Assembly: GCA_037039925.1 (NCBI GenBank)
Contig: JAXRKP010000086.1
Location: 1 to 64,000, forward strand
Source: Doris montereyensis
Lineage: Eukaryota; Mollusca; Gastropoda; Nudibranchia; Dorididae
DNA: 64,000 nt
Direction: 5' to 3'
The translations under genes were made by a program, and so were the position numbers. Shown in pieces: positions 46,601 to 52,862 of the stretch (positions are counted from its first letter, which is position 1; every line of letters starts with the position of its first letter). Below the pieces are notes generated by a model. It made no database searches. It saw only the letters and a list, made by a program, of their open reading frames with translations, and was not told the origin of the DNA.

Positions 46601-48104
46601 TGTTGTGTTTCTTCATGGAGGGTGGGGAATGGAAGGGATTTAGAAGAGGGGTTCTTTGGTTTGTTTATTATTTTTTACAGATAAAATGGGAAGGGGAAAG
46701 ATTGATTGATTTGGGGGGGGGGGGGGGGGAGTAATGTCACTAACATGGTCATCTTACCTTTGTCATCTAATACAAAGATTTCATTGGTACTCATCTCAAA
46801 ATAATCATAATCTGGAATCTTTAAGAAATCTGGACTGGTTTTGTTTTAACCACTGAGCTTTTGCCTGCTTCTTTTTTTCTCCGTTTTGTATATTTTAGGT
46901 CTTTATACCACAGATTTAAGCCTTAAGTCGGTGTTGGATTTTTATTTAAAAGTCAAATGTCAACGAAATATCATGGATGCTAGATCCAGTAAAGAAAGTG
47001 CAGGTATTTCAAATAATTTCAAATATAATTGCATTGGACCAAAAGTGAAACCAGCTATTGGCAGTGTTGTTGAAATTCAGATTTTTAAATTATTTGTTAT
47101 TATTTCAGTTGACAATGCTTAAATGCAAGTATATTCACATTGCTGATGCTTCAAGTATGGATGTCTACCTTCACAGGTAAGGACTGATGTGTGACATGTA
47201 TCAGTGCGCAGAATAAATTGAAAGACGAATGTGAAGAAGATTGAGTAGGAGAGTTTGTAGAAAAAAGAGCAAAAGTAGAAGGAAGAGGAAGCTAAAAGGA
47301 GAAAAAAGAAATAAATAAAAATAAGGAGAAAAGAAGTGGAGGAAATTGATTCCGACAAAAGATTTGATCTCTTACAACACTGCTGTTAAAGAGTAGAATT
47401 AAAATGTGTAAGCTGTTTATTTCAACATGAAAGGAAATCAAGTTTGTGCTTATTGTTTTTTCTTTCGTTTCACCTATGTCAGACCCAAACCTGAATTTTG
47501 ATATAAAGAAACCATGCATAGAAACCAGGCTAGAACATACTGCAGTCGTTTCCCTTTTCTTAAAGTGTATCGTATGGAAAGGTGCTAAATGTTAATTTCC
47601 AATTTGAATTTCGAATTCATGTTTGAATTTGTGAAATAATGCGTAGCAACCTTACGTAGAAGAGGATATGAGTTGGATAACAGTGTATACTGTCTTTCTT
47701 CTTCTTAGTCTCTCAGCTCCTTGTGGAGCACAGATCATAAACAGAGCTTCTAATTGCTCTTATCATCTCTAGCTCTCTCAGGAATTTTCTGTCTTGTCAA
47801 TCTCTGCCTCAAAATTACCTCTCTATGATGTTCTTGGTCTGCATCTCAGGCTGTCCCCTGTGGATTACATATCAAGCTGTGTCTTCTTATATTTATGAAA
47901 TAGGCCTATAATGTGCCTAACCCTAACAAGCAGATTTATTGGATATTATTCATATGCAAATGTAGAATCAATTGCATAATATTTATATACCTATAAATTC
48001 ACTGGGGGATTTTTTATTTAATTTTTTCTTCGTGATTGTGTTTCAGAGATTCCATCTACATTTTGATTGGTGGCGAAGGAATATGTCTGTACGAATTCAA
48101 GTAG
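19742..48104 (+). CDS. WDR6: WDR6, WD repeat-containing protein 6 (about 24 coding exons)
   Basis: Predicted exons: 19742-19847, 20369-20467, 22440-22606, 23487-23596, 24622-24787, 25293-25521, 26107-26169, 27411-27458, 28668-28771, 30403-30473, 31913-32067, 34584-34693, 35654-35894, 36574-36718 (or from 36569), 37482-37556, 38151-38327, 38521-38578, 39332-39397, 41339-41990, 42606-43066, 44799-44930, 46157-46254, 47109-47176, 48047-48104. They encode about 1,220 residues, against 1,121 in human. Landmarks shared with human WDR6 include SDWIW, IALALAHNSV, FGHTARVW, ITGGGDSSIRMW, HGKAGVTSV, GGGHRSW, HGREL, CTTSEDTTV, LTGGGRAEIRVW, LDPETRVMSLA, SPSIVVSASIDQR and a C-terminal ILIGGEGICLYEF. Its blades should form WD40 propellers. 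WDR6 partners FTSJ1 (yeast Rtt10/Trm734 with Trm7) for 2'-O-methylation of tRNA position 34 (established knowledge). Several exons carry apparent frameshifts; see findings. Confidence 0.94.
19958..20050. repeat. Dispersed repeat family H, copy 2
   Basis: Shares TTTCAATTTGACACCT, CTTAACC, ACACTTGACATGCTA and CTGTCTCAAAC in the same order with 3,037-3,137. It lies in WDR6 intron 1. Confidence 0.5.
20468..22439. other. WDR6 intron 2; no internal gene seen
   Basis: AT-rich, with G-tracts near 21,782-21,790 and 21,893-21,908 and a G-rich stretch at about 22,318-22,390 close to the exon 3 acceptor. I saw no mobile-element ends that I could place with confidence. Confidence 0.5.
23081..23198. repeat. 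(CT)n microsatellite in WDR6 intron 3
   Basis: A near-perfect CT dinucleotide run of about 115 bp, some 290 bp upstream of exon 4. The Ser/Leu-rich frames across it are artefacts. Confidence 0.97.
23858..24110 (+). mobile_element. tRNA-derived SINE, family B, plus orientation
   Basis: Begins with a tRNA-like head (GGGGTAGCCTAGGGGTTAAA, then TCCTGGACTTGGAATCCTGA, with box-B-like GAGTTCAATTC). It continues AGACACTTCAAAGACATTTC, AACCCAGGTGCAAATAGGTA and GGCCTTAATGACCTTT. Landmarks are the same as in the minus-strand family-B copies. It is intronic in WDR6. Confidence 0.8.
25548..25697. repeat. (ATT)n / (AAT)n AT-rich repeat with inverted symmetry
   Basis: ATTATT-type repeats at about 25,550-25,625 are followed by (ATA/AAT)n at about 25,648-25,690. 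The two arms are complementary. The tract starts about 25 bases after the WDR6 exon 6 donor. Confidence 0.9.
26170..27410. other. WDR6 intron 7; no gene recognised
   Basis: It contains a TTAACCCTTTCATACG sequence near 26,337 resembling one piggyBac-type end, but no matching second end was found. The rest is AT-rich without conserved frames. Confidence 0.45.
27640..27715 (+). mobile_element. SINE family C, 3' fragment
   Basis: Contains GTGCTGCTGCATTCTCCCCA, GATAAAGGATGTAAAGTTAG and GTGAGTCTGCAATTG, parallel to GGCTGCTGTACTG...GATGTACAGTCGGTGAGCCT in the longer copies at 34,080 and 40,672. Only the 3' part is present. Confidence 0.5.
27889..28147 (+). mobile_element. tRNA-derived SINE, family A, plus orientation
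   Basis: The head ACCAGTAGCTCAGTTTATGG and box-B-like TGGTTTGATCCCC are tRNA-like. The body carries CGAAATGGGTAGGCAAGTCT, GGAAATCAATGGCAAACTAC and TATGCCTAGAAAAATCAG, and the tail is GAATTTGGGACTTGCTTTAC. Other copies lie at about 37,909-38,140, 40,045-40,283 and, on the minus strand, 48,946-49,205. Confidence 0.88.
28321..28592 (-). mobile_element. tRNA-derived SINE, family B, minus orientation
   Basis: Plus-strand landmarks are TTCAAGACCATTACGGCCTA, GCCCTGGACAGG, CCAGTGCTTGTACCAGTTTG, CATGATCCTAAGTCTGGC and the terminal tRNA-like head. It ends about 75 bp before WDR6 exon 9. Confidence 0.82.
29113..29470. repeat. Tandem array, about 44-bp unit
   Basis: About eight irregular copies of a unit reading TTAGCTTGCTTGGTAGTGTG then AGACTTCAATATTATTTTAT then GTCA. 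Some copies are truncated. It lies in WDR6 intron 9. Confidence 0.92.
30063..30215 (-). mobile_element. SINE family B, partial
   Basis: Plus-strand TTCAAGGCCAGTATGGTCCA, CCTCCTGAACAGGACAGTAG, CTATTGCAGG and CTTGATCCCAAGTCCACTGC follow the family-B order, with an internal deletion. It lies in WDR6 intron 9. Confidence 0.65.
30474..31912. other. WDR6 intron 10; no gene recognised
   Basis: A G-rich patch lies around 31,270-31,330. Open frames at 31,156-31,350 and 31,292-31,696 have no recognisable domain and no splice context. Confidence 0.45.
32138..32340 (+). mobile_element. tRNA-headed SINE-like sequence, family F
   Basis: Begins AGCTCGGTTGGTAGCACGCT (box-A-like) and about 45 bases later has CACGGGTATCTCGATCCCCA (box-B-like), followed by a T-rich non-tRNA body. 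It has the spacing of a tRNA-derived SINE head and is not a plausible functional tRNA. Only one copy was seen. Confidence 0.6.
32775..32870 (-). mobile_element. tRNA-like SINE head, minus orientation
   Basis: On the minus strand GCGGCGATAGCCGAAGGGTC (box-A-like) is followed about 40 bases later by GGGTTCGAATCCAG (good box B). The arms do not make a clear acceptor stem, so it is called a SINE head, not a tRNA gene. Confidence 0.55.
33459..33590 (+). repeat. Dispersed repeat family D, copy 1
   Basis: GTTGGTAGGTCCTACTTTTT, CTTTCACTCTTTCACTTATC, TTTCATCTTGCTGTTTCCTC, TTAATTCACC and AGTGGATGGGATAAATTCAA occur in this order. The same order recurs in at least five other places on both strands. No tRNA head or TIR is evident. 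Confidence 0.8.
33690..34078. repeat. Purine-rich GA/GACA tract followed by pyrimidine-rich tract
   Basis: About 33,690-33,960 is almost pure purine with (GAGA) and (GACA) runs; about 33,970-34,078 is C/T-rich. It lies in WDR6 intron 11. The charged open frame across it is compositional. Confidence 0.8.
34080..34395 (+). mobile_element. SINE family C, copy 1
   Basis: Shares ACAACGTTGTACTCATAGGA, TCAGGTGTGAATGAGTACCA, GCACCTAACAGGCTGCTGTA, GATGTACAGTCGGTGAGCCT and a tail of repeated CTTTAT with 40,672-41,020. It lies in WDR6 intron 11. Confidence 0.78.
34718..34858 (+). repeat. Dispersed repeat family D, copy 2
   Basis: Starts GTGTGGGCGGTTGGTGGGTG and ends ATATGGTGGACGGGGTAAGT TTC, with the full set of family-D landmarks. 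It begins about 25 bases after the WDR6 exon 12 donor. Confidence 0.8.
34975..35110 (+). repeat. Dispersed repeat family D, copy 3
   Basis: A diverged copy: GGGGCTACTGGTACATGTAA, TCCTATTTCTTTACTTTCAT, ATCTTGCTGTTTTCCTTTAT and CATATGGTGGCCCATTG. It is in WDR6 intron 12. Confidence 0.65.
35196..35318 (+). repeat. Dispersed repeat family D, copy 4
   Basis: GCTGCTGGTAGGTCCTACTT, TTTCACTTATCTTTCATCTT, GCTGTTTCTCCTCAATTCAC and GCATATGGTGGACGGGCTAA, then ATTTCAATGAAAC. A shorter partial copy lies just before it (about 35,128-35,190). Confidence 0.78.
36785..37345 (-). mobile_element. Non-LTR retrotransposon (L2/CR1-like) ORF2 C-terminus in WDR6 intron 14
   Basis: On the minus strand the fragment reads SLGVFFDSTLSMDHQIEHTV, then RKISHMKSLLFIKTLVVSLV, then LQRVQNCVGRLVLGKTRFDS and LLKALHWLPVRGQKL. 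This is the familiar LGVxFDS...LQxVQNxxAR...LHWLPV order of L2/CR1-type elements. It has at least one frame break and no catalytic YADD segment. It is opposite in orientation to WDR6. Confidence 0.85.
37909..38140 (+). mobile_element. tRNA-derived SINE, family A, directly upstream of WDR6 exon 16
   Basis: CTACCACCCAGGAGACCTGA and GTTCGATTCCC (box B), CGAAATGGGTAGCTAGATCT, GCAATAGCAAACTACCACAA, ATGCCTAGAAAAATCAGG, and the tail GAATATGGGACTTACTTTTC. The tail runs into the polypyrimidine tract of the exon 16 acceptor at 38,149-38,150. Confidence 0.88.
39474..39995 (-). repeat. 59-bp tandem array derived from the SINE family-A 3' tail
   Basis: About nine copies with a 59-bp period. On the plus strand the unit is AGTAAAGCAAGTCTCACACT, CAGAGTTGAGCATAGGTTAA, TCAGGTGTAGAGTC. 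Its reverse complement (GACTCTACACCTGATTAACC, TATGCTCAACTCTGAGTGTG, GGACTTGCTTTACT) matches the end of the plus-strand SINE at 40,222-40,280. The last unit continues into more SINE body at 39,995-40,044. Open frames across it are artefacts. Confidence 0.9.
40045..40283 (+). mobile_element. tRNA-derived SINE, family A, plus orientation
   Basis: CTACCATCCAGGAGGCCTGC and GTTCGGTTCCC at the head, TAGGTAGCTAGGTCTATTCA, GGAAATCAATGGCAAGCAAC, then GACTCTACTCTGATTAACCT and ATGGGACATACTTTACTTT. It is head-to-head with the truncated minus-strand copy that feeds the 59-bp array. Confidence 0.88.
40672..41020 (+). mobile_element. SINE family C, copy 2 with tRNA-like head
   Basis: The 5' part (GTGAGACCGTAGTGTTGTGA, then ACACGGGTTTAAAACCC) is weakly tRNA-like. 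The body has TCAGGTGTGAATGAGTACCC, GCGCCTAACTGGCTGCTGTA, GATGTACAGTCGGTGAGCCT and a T-rich tail. It is intronic in WDR6. Confidence 0.78.
43098..43255 (+). repeat. Dispersed repeat family G, copy 1
   Basis: CTTCTTCTTTGCCTCTCAGC, TCCTTGTGGGAGCACAGGCC, TTTTCTTTGTCTCACCATCT and ATTCTTGGTCAGCCTCCTGA occur in the same order as at 47,694-47,880. It begins about 30 bases after the WDR6 exon 20 donor, so the reading frame appears to run on into it. Confidence 0.65.
44199..44708. mobile_element. pogo/Tigger-like TIR element, about 510 bp, in WDR6 intron 20
   Basis: The left end CAGTCCAACCTGCTAAAACA pairs with the right end, which reads TAGTCAAACCTGTCTAAAAC when reverse-complemented. TA flanks both sides. 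Inside each end, a GGAAACCTGTCTAAAACGG-like motif is repeated several times. There is no transposase frame. CAGT-starting ends with TA duplications fit pogo-type MITEs. The right end lies 90 bp before exon 21. Confidence 0.8.
45155..45420 (-). mobile_element. tRNA-derived SINE, family B, minus orientation
   Basis: Plus-strand TTCAAGGCCATTGCAGCCCA, CACCTCCTAGACAAGCTAGT, GCTTGTACCCATTTACACCT, GACCTCATGATCCCAAGTCT and a tRNA-like end (CACTCGACCACTGATGCTA). It is intronic in WDR6. Confidence 0.83.
45715..45990 (+). mobile_element. tRNA-derived SINE, family E, with GCACGTTAAAGATCC core
   Basis: The head GGGGGACACAGTGATCCAGG, ATAAGGTATCTACCTCTAAC and box-B-like ATAGGTTCATGTCC are tRNA-like. The core contains GCACGTTAAAGATCCTTTAG and CCCGGAGATCATC. 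The tail is AAATC repeated three times (AAATCAAATCAAATC), a typical SINE terminal repeat. It is intronic in WDR6. Confidence 0.85.
46440..46735 (+). repeat. G-run-rich stretch in WDR6 intron 22
   Basis: At least six runs of seven or more G on the plus strand (for example at about 46,565, 46,588 and 46,712-46,729) occur within about 300 bp, mixed with T-rich spacers. The composition could form G-quadruplexes in the transcript. No gene is present. Confidence 0.7.
47694..47880 (+). repeat. Dispersed repeat family G, copy 2
   Basis: CTTCTTCTTAGTCTCTCAGC, TCCTTGTGGAGCACAGATCA, TTTTCTGTCTTGTCAATCTC and GTTCTTGGTCTGCATCTCAG parallel the copy at 43,098-43,255. It is in WDR6 intron 23. Confidence 0.65.
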
Positions 48105-48253
48105 AAGAGGAATTGTAGAAGGAAGAAAAGCAGAAAGACCATTAGACAACTAGTAAAACCGTCACACCCACATTTGTCGGTTTTTGTTGCTTTAACCGCT
48201 AAAGGGTTAACGTAATTGAATGATTGTCAAATTTTTAAACTGATGCTCTCAAT

Positions 48254-48259
48254 AATAAA
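48254..48259 (+). promoter_or_regulatory. WDR6: WDR6 polyadenylation signal AATAAA
   Basis: The first AATAAA after the WDR6 stop at 48,104 lies 150 bases downstream. It is immediately followed by the 72-bp array, so the likely cleavage site falls in the first unit. Confidence 0.7.
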
Positions 48260-48264
48260 CTATA

Positions 48265-48738
48265 TTCCATCATCACATTAATATTTGGTTGTTAGTCTAT
48301 TTATTTTGCACCATAAGGACACTCCATGTTTTGCGATTCCATCATCACATTAAGATTTGGTTGTTAGTCTATTTATTTTGCACCATAAGGACACTCCATG
48401 TTTTGCGATTCCATCATCACATTAAGATTTGGTTGTTAGTCTATTTATTTTGCACCATAAGGACACTCCATGTTTTGCGATTCCATCATCACATTAAGAT
48501 TTGGTTGTTAGTCTATTTATTTTGCACCATAAGGACACTCCATGTTTTGCGATTCCATCATCACATTAAGATTTGGTTGTTAGTCTATTTATTTTGCACC
48601 ATAAGGACACTCCATGTTTTGCGATTCCATCATCACATTAAGATTTCTGGTTGTTAGTCTATTTAAGATTTGGTTGTTAGTCTATTTATTTTGCACCATA
48701 AGGACACTCCATGTTTTGATTCCATCATCACATTAAGA
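48265..48738. repeat. 72-bp tandem array at the WDR6 3' end
   Basis: Five nearly identical copies, plus irregular partial ones, of a 72-bp unit: GGTTGTTAGTCTATTTATTT, TGCACCATAAGGACACTCCA, TGTTTTGCGATTCCATCATC, ACATTAAGATTT. Because 72 is a multiple of three, an open frame repeats a 24-residue block through it; this is not evidence of coding. Confidence 0.95.
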
Positions 48739-48945
48739 AGGATAGGACACTCCATGTCTATGGATCACTCAGCACTGGATGCACACCAAAAAGTATAAAT
48801 GTGTTTTTTTTTGTATGTGTGTTTAATCATTCATACTCTAAGTCTTACCCACATACAACAAAACTGTTCAAACACAACTGAGTTCAACATCTACTGATGA
48901 ACAATTATAACTGATTTTCGAAATATGTTTGATTGGTTATAGTAA

Positions 48946-49205
48946 AATAAAATAACTCTCATACTCAGATTTGAGTATAGTTTAATCAGAAGCAGAGTCC
49001 TGATTTTTCAAGGCATATAGCATGATGTGGTAATTTGCCATTGCTTTCCAAGCTGCCTTTACTTTCGCCCAGTCTGAATAGATCTAGCTACCCATTTTGC
49101 TGCTGGGCCAACAGGAGGGCCAGAAAAATCTACCCAAACTGGTAATAAAACTCAGACCTTTGGGTGGTAGGCAGACACTCTACCTGACAGAGCTTCCGGC
49201 ATCTA
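48946..49205 (-). mobile_element. tRNA-derived SINE, family A, minus orientation, with the clearest tRNA head
   Basis: On the minus strand the head reads GCCGGAAGCTCTGTCAGGTA, GAGTGTCTGCCTACCACCCA, AAGGTCTGAGTTTTATTACC, an obvious tRNA-like A box and B box. The tail on the plus strand, ACTCTCATACTCAGATTTGA then GTATAGTTTAATCAG, matches the unit of the 59-bp array at 39,474. Confidence 0.9.
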
Positions 49206-50005
49206 TACCAGATTGGTTAAAGATGATCCAAAATTGCACTGTACTTTCTCAATGGTGAGATGTCGCTGTATAAAACATGTTATTCTGCCTATGATTCATT
49301 TCACGTACTTTCTTATCCTAGTGATACTTGGGTAGTACATAAGGCCGACTGTGTATGATTCAGTAAATGTTTATGCAAAACGCTTTTATTAATTGTTATT
49401 TGTTTTTAATTAATTAAAAATTGAAAGAATTTGAAAAAGATTATATGGAGTCCTAGAAATAAATGAAGAAAACATTAAAACAAAATAATTAAATATGAGT
49501 TGCTTCCCTTCATAGTCACATTTTCACAAGGTGACCAGGAAGTAAATTTATCACAAGCCCTAAAGGTTGTTTGTAAACAGAAAGAGGGGGGTGTATGTGG
49601 CCGAGAGAGACAGATAAACACATAGACATAGTCACACAGACATACGCAGAAAGGTAAGAAGTAAGACAAAAAGTGTATGTGTGTATGTTTGAATGTATTC
49701 ACAAAGCAAAGCTGTCTGCTCTAAACAGATATCTCAGTGTGAGAAAAAGAAAAGGATAAAACATGTATACACACGCTGGAAAGAAGACACACAGAGAAAT
49801 ATTGAAGGAGGTAAACCCACCGACTGTATCAGTGCTTTACGTCTTCTCACCACTTCATTCTATGCGCTTTATAAAGATTCCAGTGAATCAACCCTTTGTA
49901 TCACACTTTCACAGGTCATACATCATGTTATTTAACTCCTTGAGCATGTGGTACCGATTAGACTCTCAAGTTCCCTGAGCATAACTCTTTGTTCCTCAAA
50001 ACATG
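49206..50005. other. Intergenic, no gene recognised
   Basis: AT-rich. Around 49,936-49,968 the sequence CTTGAGCATGTGGTACCGAT followed by TAGACTC looks like a diverged single unit of the 32-bp array that begins at about 50,098. Confidence 0.5.
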
Positions 50006-50092
50006 GAACCCATGGGCAGTTGATGAGCATTTGTGGTAGGTCCTACTCAAGTCACCCTCAGACCACCACATAAATTTCGGTGAAGTAGATAC
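50006..50092 (+). repeat. Dispersed repeat family D, partial
   Basis: GGGCAGTTGATGAGCATTTG, TGGTAGGTCCTACT, then CACCCTCAGACCACCACATA and AATTTCGGTGAAG. The middle CTTTCACTCTTTC part is missing. Confidence 0.55.
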
Positions 50093-50097
50093 ATGGA

Positions 50098-51412
50098 TGC
50101 CATCAGACTTCATTATATCAACACTTTGTACCCATTAGATTCCATTACATAAACACTTTGTACCCATTAGATTCAATTACATCAACACTTTGTACCCATT
50201 AGATTCCATTACATAAACACTTTGTACCCATTAGATTCCATTACATAAACACTTTGTACCCATTAGATTCCATTACATGAACACTTGGTACCCATTAGAT
50301 TCCATAACATGAACACTTGGTTATCCATTAGATTCCATTACATGAACACTTGGTACCCATTATATTCCATAACATGAACACTTGGTACCCATTAGATTCC
50401 ATTACATGAATACTTTGTACACATTAGATTCCATTACATGAACACTTTGTACCCATTAGATTCCATAACATGAACACTTGGTACCCATTAGATTCCATTA
50501 CATGAACACTTGGTACCCATTAGATTCCATTACATGAACACTTGGTACCCATTAGATTCCATTACATGAACACTTGGTACCCATTAGATTCCATTACATG
50601 AACACTTGGTACCCATTAGATTCCATTACATGAACACTTTGTACCCATTAGATTCCATTACATGAACACTTCATACCCATTCATACCCATTAGATTCCAT
50701 TACATGAATACTTTGTACCTATTAGATTCCATTACATCAACACTTTGTACCCATTAGATTCCAATATATGAATACTTTGTACCCATTAGACTCCATTACA
50801 TAAACACTTTGTACCCATTAGATTCAATTACATCAACACTTTGTACCCATTAGATTCAATTACATGAACACTTTGTACCCATTAGATTCCATTACATGAA
50901 CACTTTGTACCCATTAGATTCCATTACATAAACACTTTGTACCCATTAGATTCCATTACATAAACACTTTGTACCCATTAGATTCAATTACATAAACACT
51001 TTATACCCATTAGATTCCATTACATGAACACTTTGTTATCCATTAGACTCCATTACATAAACACTTGGTACCCATTAGATTCCATTGCATGAACACTTGG
51101 TACCCATTAGATTCCATTACATGAACACTTGGTACCCATTAGATTCAATTACATAAACACTTTATACCCATTAGATTCCATTACATGAACACTTGGTACC
51201 CATTAGATTCCATTACACGAACACTTGGTACCCATTAGATTCCATTACATGAACACTTGGTACCCATTAGATTCCATTACATGAACACTTGGTACCCATT
51301 AGATTCCATTACATGAACACTTGGTACCCAATAGATTCCATTACATGAACACTTGGTACCCATTAGATTCCATTACATGAAGACTTGGTACCCATTAGAT
51401 TCCATTGCCTGT
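50098..51412. repeat. 32-bp minisatellite, type 1 (about 40 units)
   Basis: The unit is TTAGATTCCATTACATGAAC, ACTTGGTACCCA. Two sub-variants alternate in blocks (ACTTTGTACCCA with ATAAAC or ATCAAC, and ACTTGGTACCCA with ATGAAC). The period is very regular. Confidence 0.97.
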
Positions 51413-51499
51413 CTTCACAATGCCAACCAACACTCCCTTTTTCCTTGAATATCATTGAACCCATGTTATCCATGACCCCTTTTACCTGAACACTTGAGA

Positions 51500-52390
51500 C
51501 CCATAACTTTTTATTGCCTCAGCATGTGATATCTATGTTTCCATATTGCCTCAACATGTGATATATATGACTCCCTATTCCCTTAACATGTGATACCTAT
51601 GACTCCCTATTGTCTCAACATGTGATAAATATGACTCCCCATCGCCTCAACATGTGATACCTATGACTCCCTATTGTCTCAACATGTGATACCTATGACT
51701 CCCTATTGCCTCAACATGTGATATATATGGCTCCCTATTGCCTCACCATGTGATACCTATGACTCCCTATTGCCTCAACGTGTGATTCATATGACTCCCT
51801 ATTGCCTCAACATGTGATACCTATGACTCCCTATTCACTCAACATGTGATACCTATGTTATGTCTCCCTATTGCCTCAACATGTGATACCTATAATTCCC
51901 TATTGCCTCAACATGTGATACCTATGACTCCCTATTGCCTCAACATGTGATTCCTATGACTCCCTATTCCCTCAACATGGGATTCATATGACTCCCTATT
52001 GCCTCAACATGTGATATATATGACTCCCTATTCCCTCAACATGTGATACCTATGACTCCCTATTGCCTCAACATGTGATACCTATGACTCCCTATTGCCT
52101 CAACATCTGATACATATGACTCCCTATTGCCTCAACATGTGATATCTATGACTCCCTATTTCCTCAACATGCGATTCCTACGACTCCCTATTGCCTCAAC
52201 ATGTGATACCTATGACTCCCTATTGCCTCAACATGTGATACCTATGACTCCCTATTGTCTCAACATGTGATATATAGATATATATATATAACTCCCTATT
52301 CCCTCAACATGTGATACCTGTGACTCCCTATTCCCTCAACATGTGATACCTATGACTCACTATTGCCTCAACATGTGATTCAGATTCCTA
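51500..52390. repeat. 32-bp minisatellite, type 2 (about 28 units)
   Basis: The unit is TATTGCCTCAACATGTGATA, CCTATGACTCCC, with the same 32-bp period as the preceding array. Variants include TATTCCCTCAAC and GATATATATG. Confidence 0.97.
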
Positions 52391-52725
52391 TGACTCCCTA
52401 TTCATTGAACTTATTAGTTTGATATCCATGACTCCCTGTTCCTTGAAAACATTAGACCCATGACCCATATTCCCATACCACATAATTCCTATCACTCCCT
52501 ATTCCTTGAACATATTATTTTGATATCCATGACTCCCTGTTCCTTGAAAACATTAGACCCATACCCATATTCCCATAACACATAATTCCTATGACTCCCT
52601 ATTCCTTGAACATATTATTTTGATATCCATGGCTCCCTGTTCCTTGAAAACATGGGACCCATGATCTATATTCCCTAAACACATGATTCCTATGACTCCC
52701 TAATCTCTGAGCACATGTAAGTGTG
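52391..52725. repeat. Higher-order repeat, about 100-bp unit, continuing the 32-bp arrays
   Basis: Three units of about 100 bp contain TATGACTCCCTATTCCTTGA, TTTTGATATCCATGACTCCC, TGTTCCTTGAAAACATTAGA and CCCATATTCCCATAACACAT. Each looks like three diverged 32-bp-type monomers. Confidence 0.85.
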
Positions 52726-52727
52726 CT

Positions 52728-52862
52728 TCATTGAAATTTACCTTGTCCACCGTATGCGGTTATCTCAGGGGAAATTAAGAGGAAACAGCAAGATGAAGGA
52801 TAAGTGGAAGAGTGAAAGGAAAGAAATAGGACCTACCAGCAACGTCTGCCAACCACCCACCC
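52728..52862 (-). repeat. Dispersed repeat family D, minus orientation
   Basis: On the plus strand: TTCATTGAAATTTACCTTGT, CCACCGTATGCGGTTATCTC, GAGGAAACAGCAAGATGAAG, GAGTGAAAGGAAAG and TAGGACCTACCAGCAACGTC. It is the reverse complement of the copies at 33-35 kb. Confidence 0.8.

Noticed and set aside
7985..48104. EXD2 and WDR6 as pseudogenes because of frameshifts
   Set aside because: Splice sites, catalytic residues and codon-level similarity are intact, three genes show the same pattern, and several shifts lie in homopolymers, so assembly error is more likely. It cannot be excluded from sequence alone.
48289..48657. 122-codon open frame with a perfectly repeated 24-residue block
   Set aside because: The 72-bp unit is a multiple of three, so the frame stays open automatically. 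There is no splice context, no similarity, and it overlaps the WDR6 3' end.
48946..49205. Possible functional tRNA gene on the minus strand
   Set aside because: It has A and B boxes but no convincing acceptor stem, and it is fused to the family-A SINE body.
48265..52725. Regular arrays that could be taken for CRISPR
   Set aside because: Units are contiguous tandem copies without unique spacers, in an animal genome with spliced genes.
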